From: Zancudomyces culisetae
Taxonomy: Eukaryota > Kickxellomycota > Harpellomycetes > Harpellales > Legeriomycetaceae
Assembly: GCA_001969505.1 (NCBI GenBank)
Contig: LSSK01001583.1
Location: 1 to 31,518 of the forward strand
DNA length: 31,518 nucleotides
Reading direction: 5' to 3'
In this document: positions 1-8,735 of the stretch, one piece after another
Position numbering within the stretch: position 1 is the stretch's first letter
How the letters are laid out: every line of letters starts with the position of its first letter
Notes under the pieces: model-generated
The model's input: the letters and a program-made list of their open reading frames with translations, nothing else
Database searches by the model: none
What the model was told of the DNA's origin: nothing
Made by a program: the position numbers and the translations under genes

Positions 1-1019
1 AATTTTAAATAAATGACTTAAAGATTCCACTAGAAATTCAAAATTGAAGTTGGGAGTGACTATTTTAATATTACTTTAGACAATGTATTAATGTATTAAA
101 GACGGAGAAATGGCATGTTAACATCACAAAACGTTCGGTGTGGTATTCAAGAATTTATCAATTTAAGTATTATTATGCCTATTTCGATACTCATCCTGCT
201 CATTTCATCACCTTCTCATAACTGCAAGTCAGCATTGGGTAAAATTAATGGGTTAGGAAAAAAAAGATACGAGTTTAGATTTATATTCTAAGTATATTGT
301 GTATATTTGAGTTTAACTCCACTCCATCTTGTTTTTTTGTTTAGACACTTTAAAGTATTTCCAAAACTCTAAAAGCATTTTAACCAAGAAAATATCTAGT
401 GAAGAAATTATCAAAATGGGCGGGTTATTGAAAATGATACTACGTTTTTGGGCTATTAAACTCAATTCTATTGAGCTATGGCTTAACCGTATACTAGACT
501 AAATTAAATTTGGCTTCATTATTTAGTTTTATTGAAGCTTAATATGATCAATCTTAAATCTGATATCGATTTTAAAAGTATTTGAAGTTGGCTAAAACAT
601 ATCTTGTCAATGAACATTAAACATATCAGGAAAATTTGTAATTTATATTAAAAGTTGTTGTAAAGTGTGTTATGGCAAATTTCAAAGAACATTAGGACTG
701 ATCTAGATACTATTTTTCACTTTAAAATGTATTTATTTATCACTAAGATTACCCTAGGATGAAGGTGTAGCTTTAATTACATTTTGAATTTAAATATAAA
801 ACATTTAAAATTTTAATACAAGTTGATTGCTGTAAATACTATGGCAGTTATGATATCCGTTAAAACAACACCTATAAATTAAATACGTAGTAAGTAGTAG
901 CCTTCAGTTAAGAATATATCCTAAACCTATTGTTCATTAAGCTTATGGATGGTTATATTTAAATAAGCTATGGATCAGTACTGCTATAAAACCAATCTAA
1001 AATCAAACTGGAGATATTC
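1..1019. other. AT-rich stretch without a recognisable gene
   Basis: I see no open frame with protein-like composition on either strand. The reading frame of the WD40-like fragment that begins at 1020 is closed just upstream by TAA at 987-989 and again at 960-962, so the missing N-terminal part of that protein is not here in a readable form. No tRNA boxes or long repeats were noticed. Confidence 0.6.
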
Positions 1020-1472
1020 ATGAATATCGATCAGGTAGTCCAGAACGGAGTAAATGATATTGATGTACATTTACTGACGCATCTTTCAAAAATATCTGCT
1101 GCCCTTGCTGTTGCGGGTGAAGATGACAGCGTCAATTTTTTGGTTCTCTCAATCAATGATGCTGAAGTCAAACCCCTATTTTCCCACAAAGTGCCAAATG
1201 TCCACTTTTCATCTGTACAAAGGCTCAAATTCGTATCCACAGACAATCAGCTCTTGGCCATTTCTGTGGCTACTGATCAGCGCGTTGTTCTTTGGCGCCT
1301 AGCCATACATCAAAGTCACATGGATGTCATCAAAAATTATGGCACCTTTAATACTATAATATCAGATCCTTCGGATATGTTTTTAATTAAAAACACTAGT
1401 GAAGACTCGTGTTGTGGTGTAGTTGTGGGTATAGGTTTAGAACTGTTTGAATTTTCCAAAACTTTACTTTAG
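1020..1472 (+). pseudogene. C-terminal fragment of a WDR6/Trm734 (Rtt10)-like WD40 protein
   Basis: The open frame starts at ATG 1020 and encodes 150 residues. It reads like the last two blades of a WD40 propeller. A first repeat (residues 7-60) has NGVNDIDVH, then AGEDDSVNFLVLS. A second (about 66-95) has VQRLKFVSTDNQLL, then DQRVVLWRL. The tail VVVGIGLELFEF resembles the C-terminal end of WDR6/Trm734, the WD40 partner of the Trm7/FTSJ1 methyltransferase that 2'-O-methylates tRNA position 34. Full family members are around 1000 residues, so nearly all of the protein is absent and the frame is closed upstream at 987-989. I read it as a 5'-truncated relic. A spliced final exon of a gene starting left of the window would need an intron longer than 1 kb, which is less likely. 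The family call rests on remembered motifs and is moderate. Confidence 0.5.
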
Positions 1473-1532
1473 TATCGGCATTTGTATCGATATTTGTATC
1501 GGCATTTGTATCGGTATTTGTATATGTGTTTG
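1473..1532. repeat. Tandem 12-bp repeat, five copies
   Basis: Five consecutive 12-bp units of the form TATCGGYATTTG lie end to end: 1473-1484, 1485-1496, 1497-1508, 1509-1520, and a more diverged fifth at 1521-1532. The array starts directly after the stop codon of the WD40-like fragment. Confidence 0.9.
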
Positions 1533-2669
1533 TACATACTACTGAAATAGATTTTCTAATGAAACCCATTATTACTATATTATACAAGCTTTCATATTAT
1601 TTCCAAATCAAAAGCGACCAAGTTGCCAGTGTTTGAGAATAAGTGTGAATGTTTAATACCATATATTTTTACCATCATCCTGTTAAAAAATGTATTTCAT
1701 TCGGTTGTTATAGATTCTCTACCCTAGCCTTCATACAGGCCCCCATATCATACTATCCGATCGCTGTTAGCTTCTTTTTGTTAGATTGGAAGCCTGACAA
1801 CAAAATTTCATATTAAGCTCTAGAGATATAGTGTAAAGAGGTGTGCAGGAAAAAAAGATTCCAGAAACAATAGTGCTAAACCTGTTTTTTTGCAATGCTG
1901 TATTTAATTAAGAAAAACAAGTATGTGATTGTCGATTGAAGAGGAAATGCAAATTCTCAGCCATACGAGCAGCAAAATAGTTACAGAATCAGGGTGTGAA
2001 TATGAAGAAAAGACAGCAAGCTTGGGTTTAGAATATATTAATCCCTTTAGGGTTTGAACGATTCTGTTGATAATGGATGACAAGTTTTTTTTGTTTTTGG
2101 TGCATTTTCGGCCTGAAATACATTGCTAATGTGCATACTATTTCTCTAAACCGGCTTTTTAAGTAAAGTTAGTCGCGTTTGCTTTATTTCGTTTGGCTAA
2201 GTGGTGTTTTGGTATTCGAAACAATAGAATATTCCTAGTGAATGACATTTTTATCCTCATCACTTTGTGTTAGAACACTTAGTATTCGATAAGTAGACTT
2301 TTGAAGACGAGGATTTTGGATATGCAGTCATCACATTTCTGAGAAAAACACACAATCACGTCAGAATAATAAATACTTGTGATACAACAGTCAATAATAC
2401 CATCTTTAAAACATAATATATCTACACACTGAGCCAAGAGTGTCAATACAATTGTCATTTTATTTCCAGCATTTTAATATATTTGTATTTTGCTCCTCTA
2501 TACTATCACTTTTATTTTTGTTAGATGAATTTATTAAATAAATATCGCATAAAACTTTATACCATCACACCAGGTAAAAAGGAATTGGAAATATAGAACC
2601 ACTACAGTATACAGAATATTACTGGCATACTTTGGGTTGTCAAACTAAGATCGAACACCACTAAAACCA
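1533..2669. other. AT-rich spacer, no gene recognised
   Basis: There is no protein-like open frame of useful length. Around 2195 the string TGGCTAAGTGG resembles a tRNA A box, and TATTCGAAAC follows 7 bp later, but the spacing is far too short for a tRNA. Near 2602 the string TACAGTATAC could be the left end of the transposon whose transposase fragment follows, but no matching right end was found. Confidence 0.5.
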
Positions 2670-3122
2670 ATGACAACAATACTACCCGCAAACTCAAAAA
2701 TGCCTGGTAGAGTATCCATGAGAAAGACCAGAACACTCATAACTGTGGAAAAAATAAAAAGTTTTGTAGTGATGATACAGAGATCCGAACCAAACCGAAA
2801 AATAATCGAGACTTTGGATATCTCTGGGACAACCCTAAGAACATTAAAAAAAAGATACTTTAATGGCGAATTTAGCAATTTAAACAGTATTCAGGATCAT
2901 CATTTGAGAAAACAATACAAAAAAAAAGATAAAAGCAGGATCAAAGCTATGGTTGCTGCTGAGGTAGCCGCAAATCCAAGAATCAGGTTAAGTGATTTGG
3001 TAGCTGTGGGTAAAAAATATGGATTTCACTTTTCGCTTTCTACATATTCAAGGGTTCTTAAAGAGATGAGATACCTGAAAAGAGATATGGTGAGAGTCCA
3101 GTTAGATCAACACCCAGATTAG
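2670..3122 (+). pseudogene. Tc1/mariner-type transposase fragment (DNA-binding half only)
   Basis: ATG at 2670 opens a 150-residue frame with the bipartite helix-turn-helix layout of Tc1/mariner transposases. Residues about 24-64 (ITVEKIKSFV to LRTLKKRYF) look like a first HTH. Residues about 84-138 (DKSRIKAMVAAEVA, then RIRLSDLVAVG, then LSTYSRVLKEMRYLKR) look like the second. The protein ends just after this, so the DDE/DDD catalytic domain (about 200 residues) is missing. A neighbouring frame over about 3085-3170 reads STPRLVYSEHELYHRWLQF, which resembles the linker that normally follows (a proline-rich stretch, then R..WL). This suggests a frameshift followed by truncation. The next gene's stop codon lies 119 bp downstream. 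A domesticated DNA-binding protein is an alternative but less likely. Confidence 0.55.
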
Positions 3123-3240
3123 TTTATAGTGAACACGAGCTTTACCATCGATGGCTTCAATTTTGAAGTACATATCTTGTTTATTTAACGCAAATAGTAT
3201 ATAATCTTATTTTTTTACCTATAATAAAACAACCGATAAA

Positions 3241-4374
3241 CTAATAGTTATTAGTAAAAACAAAAATCTCCTTTCTACCGCTGGTAAAAGTGGAAGTAAC
3301 TGCATTTTGCACTTCCTGGATATCAAGTGGCTTCTCAGAGCTGCCAGAACCCGAAAACCAGTTTATTGGTGTGGTAACTTGCTCTTTTAGCTCACCCTTC
3401 TCCATCATAGTCATAATGTCATCCCACATCTCCAACCATTTTGCTGGTGTGTTCTTTTTGTACCATTTCGATACCCAGTAACCCTTAAATGTTATATCCT
3501 TGAAGATCAAAATGGGCGCGGAAGCCGGCATTGGTTGTTTGGACATGCCTCCATAGGTTGCTATAACACCTTCAGGTTTCAAGTGTTTTACCATCTTCAT
3601 GGCCTGAGGACCACAAACACAGTCTAGAGCCAACCTGACCGGCTTGTCTGCAAGAAGTGCGACAACCTCTGGGCTCTCCAAGTCCTCCTCTTTGACCACT
3701 ATGTCAGCACCCAATCCCTTCAAAAATGACTCGAGCTGGTCAAAGTTTTCGCGTCCTCGAACAACATTGACTGTGTGGTATCCCCAGCGTTTTGCCAGTT
3801 GGATTATAATTTGGCCTACACCACTGTTGGCTCCGTTTTGAATGACGTAGTCGCCCTTTTCCAGCTTTACAATGTCTAAAAGCATTCTGTAAGCGGTGGA
3901 TGCGTTGACTTTGATGGATGCAATCTGGGTGGGAGATAAACCATGTGTGTTTTTAAGCACAATAACTTCGTTTGGTGAAACGTGTGTGTGTGTTGTCCAA
4001 GCACTTGCTACCGGTGAGCTCATAAACATGACCCAGTCACCAACCGCAAAGTTTTGCTGCGAGATGGATGCGACCTTGCTGCCAATTTCAAGAACTCTTC
4101 CAATTGATTCATTTCCTCCAATGGTGCCAACTAATTTCTCTACACCACCTTCAGCTGAATTCGACTTTACTGTGAACTCGGTTCTATCCTTGGGAAGTGG
4201 GTATACACCTTGGACTACGTTCACATCTGAAGGATTGATTGGTGCCACAAAATTCTCTATCAAAATCTTGTCCTCTGGGAGTGCCTCCAGCTTGAAGTCA
4301 TATACTTTGATTACATCTTGTGGGTTTCCGTGCTGAGTATAGATAGCTGCTCTGCCCCATTCTGGTTTTACCAT
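3241..4374 (-). CDS. ETR1: 2-enoyl thioester (trans-2-enoyl-CoA/ACP) reductase, NADPH-dependent
   Basis: The gene encodes 377 residues, close to the family's usual length of about 380. The family reduces trans-2-enoyl thioesters with NADPH in fatty-acid synthesis type II and is a medium-chain dehydrogenase/reductase without zinc. The N-terminal IYTQHGNPQDV, the substrate-side NPSDVNVVQGVYP (Tyr58 matches the catalytic tyrosine of Candida tropicalis Etr1) and the nucleotide-binding QNGANSGVGQ (179-188) followed by VNVVRGRENFD fit well. Later family signatures ATYGGMSKQP and FKGYWVSKW are also present. Known yeast Etr1 proteins have a mitochondrial presequence. Here the homologous region begins almost at Met1, and the frame upstream reaches a TAG with no earlier ATG, so no presequence is visible. 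The protein could be non-mitochondrial, or an unseen upstream exon could supply it. Confidence 0.92.
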   Translation of the reverse strand: MVKPEWGRAAIYTQHGNPQDVIKVYDFKLEALPEDKILIENFVAPINPSDVNVVQGVYPLPKDRTEFTVKSNSAEGGVEKLVGTIGGNESIGRVLEIGSKVASISQQNFAVGDWVMFMSSPVASAWTTHTHVSPNEVIVLKNTHGLSPTQIASIKVNASTAYRMLLDIVKLEKGDYVIQNGANSGVGQIIIQLAKRWGYHTVNVVRGRENFDQLESFLKGLGADIVVKEEDLESPEVVALLADKPVRLALDCVCGPQAMKMVKHLKPEGVIATYGGMSKQPMPASAPILIFKDITFKGYWVSKWYKKNTPAKWLEMWDDIMTMMEKGELKEQVTTPINWFSGSGSSEKPLDIQEVQNAVTSTFTSGRKEIFVFTNNY

Positions 4375-4790
4375 TTTGAATACACTTGTTTTTTCCTTTT
4401 TTTCTTTTCCGAGTAAAGTAAAGAATAGATACTATTACAGATAGTAGGTTTGGATTTTGTTTATTTTCAGATGGAGTATGGTATTTAATTGCGTTTATAT
4501 ATGTTTTTTGTTCAGATTTCTTTGTCTTTTTAATTTTCCAGAAGTTTTAAAATGTGAAAATCAAGCTTTTATGGGATATTAATCCACCCATTGATCGTCA
4601 AATCACGGCCAAGTAACCAGACGAAGATTTCGAAACAAAAAGAACAATTGAAAAAGCTTATGCTAGTTTTTATACAATTTTTTTTCAATTTCAGCCGCAT
4701 TCTATGTCCATGAATTACTAAGCAGTTTCGCACGTGGAATTTAATCAAATGAATCGTTTGAGGTTCGTAAATATTTTATTTTATTTCATT
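4375..4790. other. Upstream region of ETR1
   Basis: This 416-bp AT-rich gap separates the ETR1 start from the 3' end of the small minus-strand ORF at 4791. It would hold the ETR1 promoter. I see pyrimidine-rich DNA just upstream of the ATG but no recognisable binding site. Confidence 0.5.
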
Positions 4791-5135
4791 TTATTTTTCA
4801 GGTAAGGAAACCACATTGTCTGGAATCTCCTCTTTCTTTCCACAGTCTCCCAGAAAACCTCCAATAATTACAGGAATCACCTTATAGCAATAATGTGTTT
4901 TATGAGATAAACTTAATAGCTGGTTTAAATGGCGGTAGATGCTTGGCACAGCTACAATCCCGTAACAAGGTGCCCATTTTGCTCCTGTACACTTTATGAA
5001 TTTTACTATCTCAAGTCCGGAAAAAATCCCATCCTGCTTCAGCCGTTCTAATTCTTCCAATGGTGAATAAACTAACATCAAGTTCACATGGGCTCCCCTC
5101 TCTGGCCGAGGTACAAAATATTTGTAAAAACCCTG
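4791..5135 (-). other. Exon-like ORF of unknown function (copy A of a small family)
   Basis: An open frame of 114 codons plus a stop runs from 5135 to 4791; its first in-frame ATG is at 5078. It is immediately preceded by a plausible 3' splice site: TACTAAA at 5167-5161 as branch point, then CACTAG ending at 5136, matching the TAG acceptors used elsewhere in this window. The translated exon contains QGFYKYFVPRPERGAH, LEELERLKQDG, SGLEIVKFI, IYRHLNQL and KVIPVIIGGFLG. A possible first exon at 5619-5500 (starting MILWIFSRVIL, donor GTATAT) is in phase, but its ATG would sit 17 bp from the divergent gene at 5637, so I doubt it. The ORF aligns with a second one at 12045-12275: G.E.V.FI, then V.S.Y...N, then K......IG..LG. 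It may be a relic or a real spliced gene. I do not recognise the family. Confidence 0.35.
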
Positions 5136-5399
5136 CTAGTGTTCAGGATATATGCCTTTTTTTAGTACTGTCTCGTATTTTATTGCTACTACTCAATACA
5201 GCGAGCAAGCTAGAATGAAATGATAACAACACTAGAAGTGTACTTCTACACCTTGGTTGGCTTTGGCTTTGTAGTTTTACATCTTTGGGTTTGTTAAAAA
5301 CCGACTGTAACATTAATATCCGTTCGAATAAGCATGGTTACGTTTTAAATCAAACTGTGCTGCCCATTTTCCTATTAGCGCGGGAATGCAAGACTTGAA

Positions 5400-5424
5400 C
5401 CAAAACCAAAACCAAAACCAAAAC
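5400..5424. repeat. CCAAAA hexanucleotide array, four copies
   Basis: Four perfect CCAAAA units (5400-5423) plus one base are followed by a run of T. The pattern is telomere-like in form but short and internal, so I treat it as simple sequence. Confidence 0.9.
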
Positions 5425-5456
5425 TTTTTTTTTCCAGGGGTTGATTGGCTAGATTT

Positions 5457-5495
5457 GTTTTTAGTGCATGTTTTTAATGCATGTTTTCAATGCAT
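5457..5495. repeat. 13-bp direct repeat, three copies, upstream of the Qng1-like gene
   Basis: Three tandem units, GTTTTTAGTGCAT, GTTTTTAATGCAT and GTTTTCAATGCAT, occupy 5457-5469, 5470-5482 and 5483-5495. Each contains TGCAT. They lie about 140-180 bp before the start codon at 5637, a position where a regulatory role is possible but unproven. Confidence 0.85.
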
Positions 5496-5636
5496 ATACG
5501 ATTATTTTTTTTGAAGATTCGCACTTTTCAAAGTGAATAAACTTTATCCACCTTAGCTCCACCCTTCTAGAGTTTTGTAGTTGTTGCAGTATTACTCGAG
5601 AGAAGATCCACAATATCATCACAATAAGAATAAAAA

Positions 5637-6788
5637 ATGATACTTGAAAACTACATTGACGCGCGTTTAAATCTCCCACCGGAACTAAATTATCTCGAGG
5701 AGGTCAAAAACAGCTGTACCGAATTGGTACATTGCTGTGACAATAAATTCGAATTGAACTTTAAGGACTACATTAAAAAAATCGAGGTCAGCACTTTCAC
5801 TCAGCACGTAAAAAGCTATACACATTGGTGCGATAGATTTCCTTTTAAATTCGACACGGCAGCCGCAGAGATTAATTTTATGATTATTGTCGAAATGTTG
5901 ACTGGTGTATTTGGCTACCAACCCGATGAAATATCAGCTAAACTGGGTGGTGAGATGGATCAATTTATATTGGCAGGGTGTATTTCTCTTTTTTTATCAT
6001 ACACAGAATTAGACTCAAAGATTCTGCGAGAACTAACGGTACTACAGATTTCGGAAAATTTCAGGATTCCGCTATCAAAAGAAGAACCAGCACTTAAGGA
6101 TCCGAAGACTGGTGAATATATTAGTGGAATGACCATAATGAAGCCTACTGTTCTACAACCCTTGGCTAAGGGTATTGTAAATGTATTGAATGGAGTAGGT
6201 AAAATACTAGACACTCTTGGCAGCGCAACTGTAGGAGATTTGATTGTAAATAAATTCAAAGATACTACCAGTGGAAATGACGTGGTAAAATTCTTGGTAA
6301 ATACATTCCCGTATTTCAATGATAGTACAAAAATTGAAATAGACGGTGGAGAAAAAGTAGTTAGATTAAATTTATTTTCTAGTGCGACAAGGGTGTGCTT
6401 GAACTTACACAGGAACCACACCAAGTTATTCAACTTTAGCGATGTTGACAATTTTCTTGTCATCCTTCCTTTCACCTATGATTTTTTGTATACCCAAAAG
6501 ATAGGCATCTTGTCGTTGAATGATAATAGGTCGGGTATCGATAATACCAACTTACTGGCATGCCAGAAATCGATGTACGCCACGAACTTGTATATCAGTA
6601 TAAAATTAACCGAATATTACAAGAGTATGATGTGCTGTGCTCAAACACCAGTACAAGAATCAAATATTTCAGCCGAACCATCTTCAAGTGCCACAGTTGC
6701 TGCAATTGTACCTTACAACTGGTTTATTTTTTGGTATTCATATGAAAAAAGCATGAAAGCAGGTGGCGATGGCTCTATTTATATTTAG
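5637..6788 (+). CDS. DUF2419 / Qng1-like queuosine salvage protein (queuosine 5'-phosphate N-glycosylase family)
   Basis: This is an uninterrupted 383-residue gene. From about residue 67 it follows the order of segments I know from fungal DUF2419 proteins: FPFKFDTAAAEINF (68-81), GYQPDEISAKLGGEMDQF (93-110) followed by a hydrophobic helix, LTVLQISENFRIPL (133-146), SGMTIMKP then PLAKGIVNVLNGVGKIL (163-191), and NTFPYFND (222-229). The last corresponds to the conserved F-P-x-F-x-D box. The family hydrolyses queuosine 5'-monophosphate to free the base queuine for tRNA modification. After the box, relatives usually show a K-(K/R)-A motif. Here the aligned stretch is LFSSATRVCLNL without the lysine, so the protein is divergent and activity is not assured. 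The C-terminal 80 residues look lineage-specific. Saccharomyces cerevisiae lacks this family. The assignment is by remembered motif order, hence moderate. Confidence 0.6.
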   Translation: MILENYIDARLNLPPELNYLEEVKNSCTELVHCCDNKFELNFKDYIKKIEVSTFTQHVKSYTHWCDRFPFKFDTAAAEINFMIIVEMLTGVFGYQPDEISAKLGGEMDQFILAGCISLFLSYTELDSKILRELTVLQISENFRIPLSKEEPALKDPKTGEYISGMTIMKPTVLQPLAKGIVNVLNGVGKILDTLGSATVGDLIVNKFKDTTSGNDVVKFLVNTFPYFNDSTKIEIDGGEKVVRLNLFSSATRVCLNLHRNHTKLFNFSDVDNFLVILPFTYDFLYTQKIGILSLNDNRSGIDNTNLLACQKSMYATNLYISIKLTEYYKSMMCCAQTPVQESNISAEPSSSATVAAIVPYNWFIFWYSYEKSMKAGGDGSIYI

Positions 6789-6945
6789 TTTACGTTTTAG
6801 ATTCGAGAGTAAACAGGAAAGCAAAAATCAAACTTGCTTTTCAGGGGAATTATAGCCTCGTATTTTAGTAGCACCTCAAGAAATCACGGCTTGTTATTTA
6901 TTTAGATCAAAGTACCATACAAAGGATTATAAATATAAAGTGGGT

Positions 6946-8080
6946 TTATTCAGAATGCTGAAACATATTGTACATTTTGTTGTTGACTGAAATATATAAC
7001 GAAGTATTTTGATAATAACTGGGGCTTATGTTTTGAATGTTGTTAATTATACTATCAATGAGATGGGCTCTTCCTACATTTGCACTGACCGAACCAGCAT
7101 CAAAGTTTACGTTGATTATATGAACATGGAAGTGGTAATAAGATGGCAAATAATGAACAAACATCATAATATCAGATTCAGTGATCCCAGGATATCTACA
7201 TTTGATTGTTTCCATTGACTTGTGCCTGATGTTTTTCAATAGACCGACATGTTTTGACGTCAAATCACGCAGTGATTTTATCGATCTATCATTTACCAAG
7301 GCAACAAGGTACAACGTTTTGAGAGTGATGCCATCCCACTTGCTATCTGGGAGTAAAACAAATCCTTCATTTGGGTCGGTATCCTTATAAACCACCCTAT
7401 CAACCTCGGCCTTTCCTTCAAGAATGTTGTATACCCAAGATGTGCGACTTAGATCTTCACTTTCTATATATTTTTTTGTAACCAGTTTGTATAATTCTGG
7501 TGTTTCCTCGAGGTACTTTTTGGTATCACCCATGTATTTGTCAATATGTTTTTGAGTAGCTGGATGAATCATCATAAACTTGGTTTGAGGCTCATAGCTC
7601 TTGGTAATACCATCAGAATCCTCAATATCTGTTCTGAATAAACAACCTTCAGCCCACCCGTAGATATCGTTCTCCTGGATATTTTCAAAGTGTGTGGATT
7701 GAATAATCTTTTTGTTTAATCGCGAGATATCAAACTTGAAATGAATCCGTTCAGCAATGAGTAACGCCTGGCCTTTATCACCCTCGACGCCCTCTAGGTG
7801 ACCCAAAAACACGATTCTCTTTGTGCTTACATCTATTTGTTTGAATAAACACAGTATTAATGAATCTGGAAAAAAATATTTCTCCAAATCAAGATGAGGA
7901 TAGGTGCTCTTTTTTAAACGCAAATAATAACGATAGTAACATAATTAATAAAAACAACTTGAATGTGAAGCTAGTTTGAATAAGTATTTTTTTATTAAAC
8001 TGGGCTGAAAATTTACCTTCATTTATGATTTGCGTGGGAACAAAACTGTGTAGCTTTTTGATGATACTTTGGTTTTCCAT
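6946..8080 (-). CDS. DCS1: Scavenger mRNA decapping enzyme (DcpS/Dcs1), two exons
   Basis: DcpS hydrolyses m7GpppN cap remnants left by 3'-5' mRNA decay. I place exon 1 at 8080-8017 (21 codons plus one base) and exon 2 at 7832-6946, joined across a 184-nt intron that starts GTAAAT and ends AAATAG. The product has 316 residues. The junction reads FVPTQIINE-DVSTKRIVFLGHLEG, which matches the family's N-terminal core. A CAG acceptor at 7868-7866 is also in frame (327 residues) but would insert about 11 extra residues into that core. Further family hallmarks are PATQKHIDKY, WVYNILEGKAEVDRVVY, GFVLLPDSKWDG and the HIT triad YYHFHVHIINVN, with His255, His257 and His259; His257 is the expected nucleophile. 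Read without splicing, the intron gives a spurious hydrophobic stretch. Confidence 0.92.
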
Positions 8081-8735
8081 GCCTGTATGCTCGAAAAAAT
8101 ATATAATATTGATTCTATTTTAATAGTTTTTATATGTAGGAGAGAGAAAGGCGTGTATATTTGCTAGTTACTGTTTACTGTCTACTATTTGTTGTTTATG
8201 GTCTCGTAGGTTAGACTTCTTTTGTACAAATTCTTAATCGTTTAGTTGTCTAGTACGTTTTAATTGGTGAAAGTCATAAGAACGGTTGTAAAGTAAACAA
8301 ATTGAAAAGATGTGTTTTTCCCTCCTTTTTTTTGATTCCAGGTACTACTCTTCCAAATAAAGCTGTTTAAAAGTCATAAAATGCTAATTAACGGAAATGG
8401 ATATTGTAGCTACTATTGGCTGTTTTCAAATATCGGATCATTGTGTAGCGAATAACAACGTGACTCTGGAATCTAGAAATGAAGCAGTATATCAACATTA
8501 TCCACCCCCCTAAAGACTGAGAAGTAAAGTACATTTATTTTGAAAAATAATGATTCGTGTGTAGAAACAGGTATTAATCGACGAGGATATAAATCATAGT
8601 AAAATATAAAACAAAAAAAATAAAACACAGTGCGAGTGAAGGATAATGTGTGCCATAAAACAACAGATGAAAATGATTTGAAGGCAAATCAAGATATTGA
8701 GGATGGGGAGAAGGACATGGGCTTTTTCTAGGCTA
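8081..8735. other. DCS1 upstream region and 3' flank of the next gene
   Basis: No gene was seen in these 655 bp. The DCS1 promoter must lie here. A run CCCCCCT at 8505-8511 contains CCCCT, the stress-response element core bound by Msn2/4-type factors in other yeasts. It lies about 430 bp before the DCS1 start. S. cerevisiae DCS genes respond to stress, so the site is suggestive, but a 5-bp match proves little. Confidence 0.4.

Larger units (their letters stand above)
5136..5636. other. Spacer before the Qng1-like gene, with short repeats
   Basis: About 500 bp without a certain gene. It contains the putative branch point and splice acceptor for the exon-like ORF on the minus strand, a CCAAAA hexamer array, a three-copy 13-bp repeat, and the promoter of the plus-strand gene at 5637. 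Confidence 0.5.

Noticed and set aside
2195-2225. tRNA-like A box (TGGCTAAGTGG) followed by TTCGAA
   Set aside because: The boxes are far too close together, and there is no acceptor stem or anticodon arm.
5400-5424. CCAAAA array as an internal telomere-like tract
   Set aside because: Only four units, with no other subtelomeric feature in the window.
5685-6475. Minus-strand frames inside the Qng1-like gene
   Set aside because: They lie opposite a better-supported coding frame and show no domain.
7866-8016. Hydrophobic, membrane-like stretch read through the DCS1 intron
   Set aside because: The segment is bounded by GTAAAT and good acceptors, and removing it joins two parts of a standard DcpS protein.
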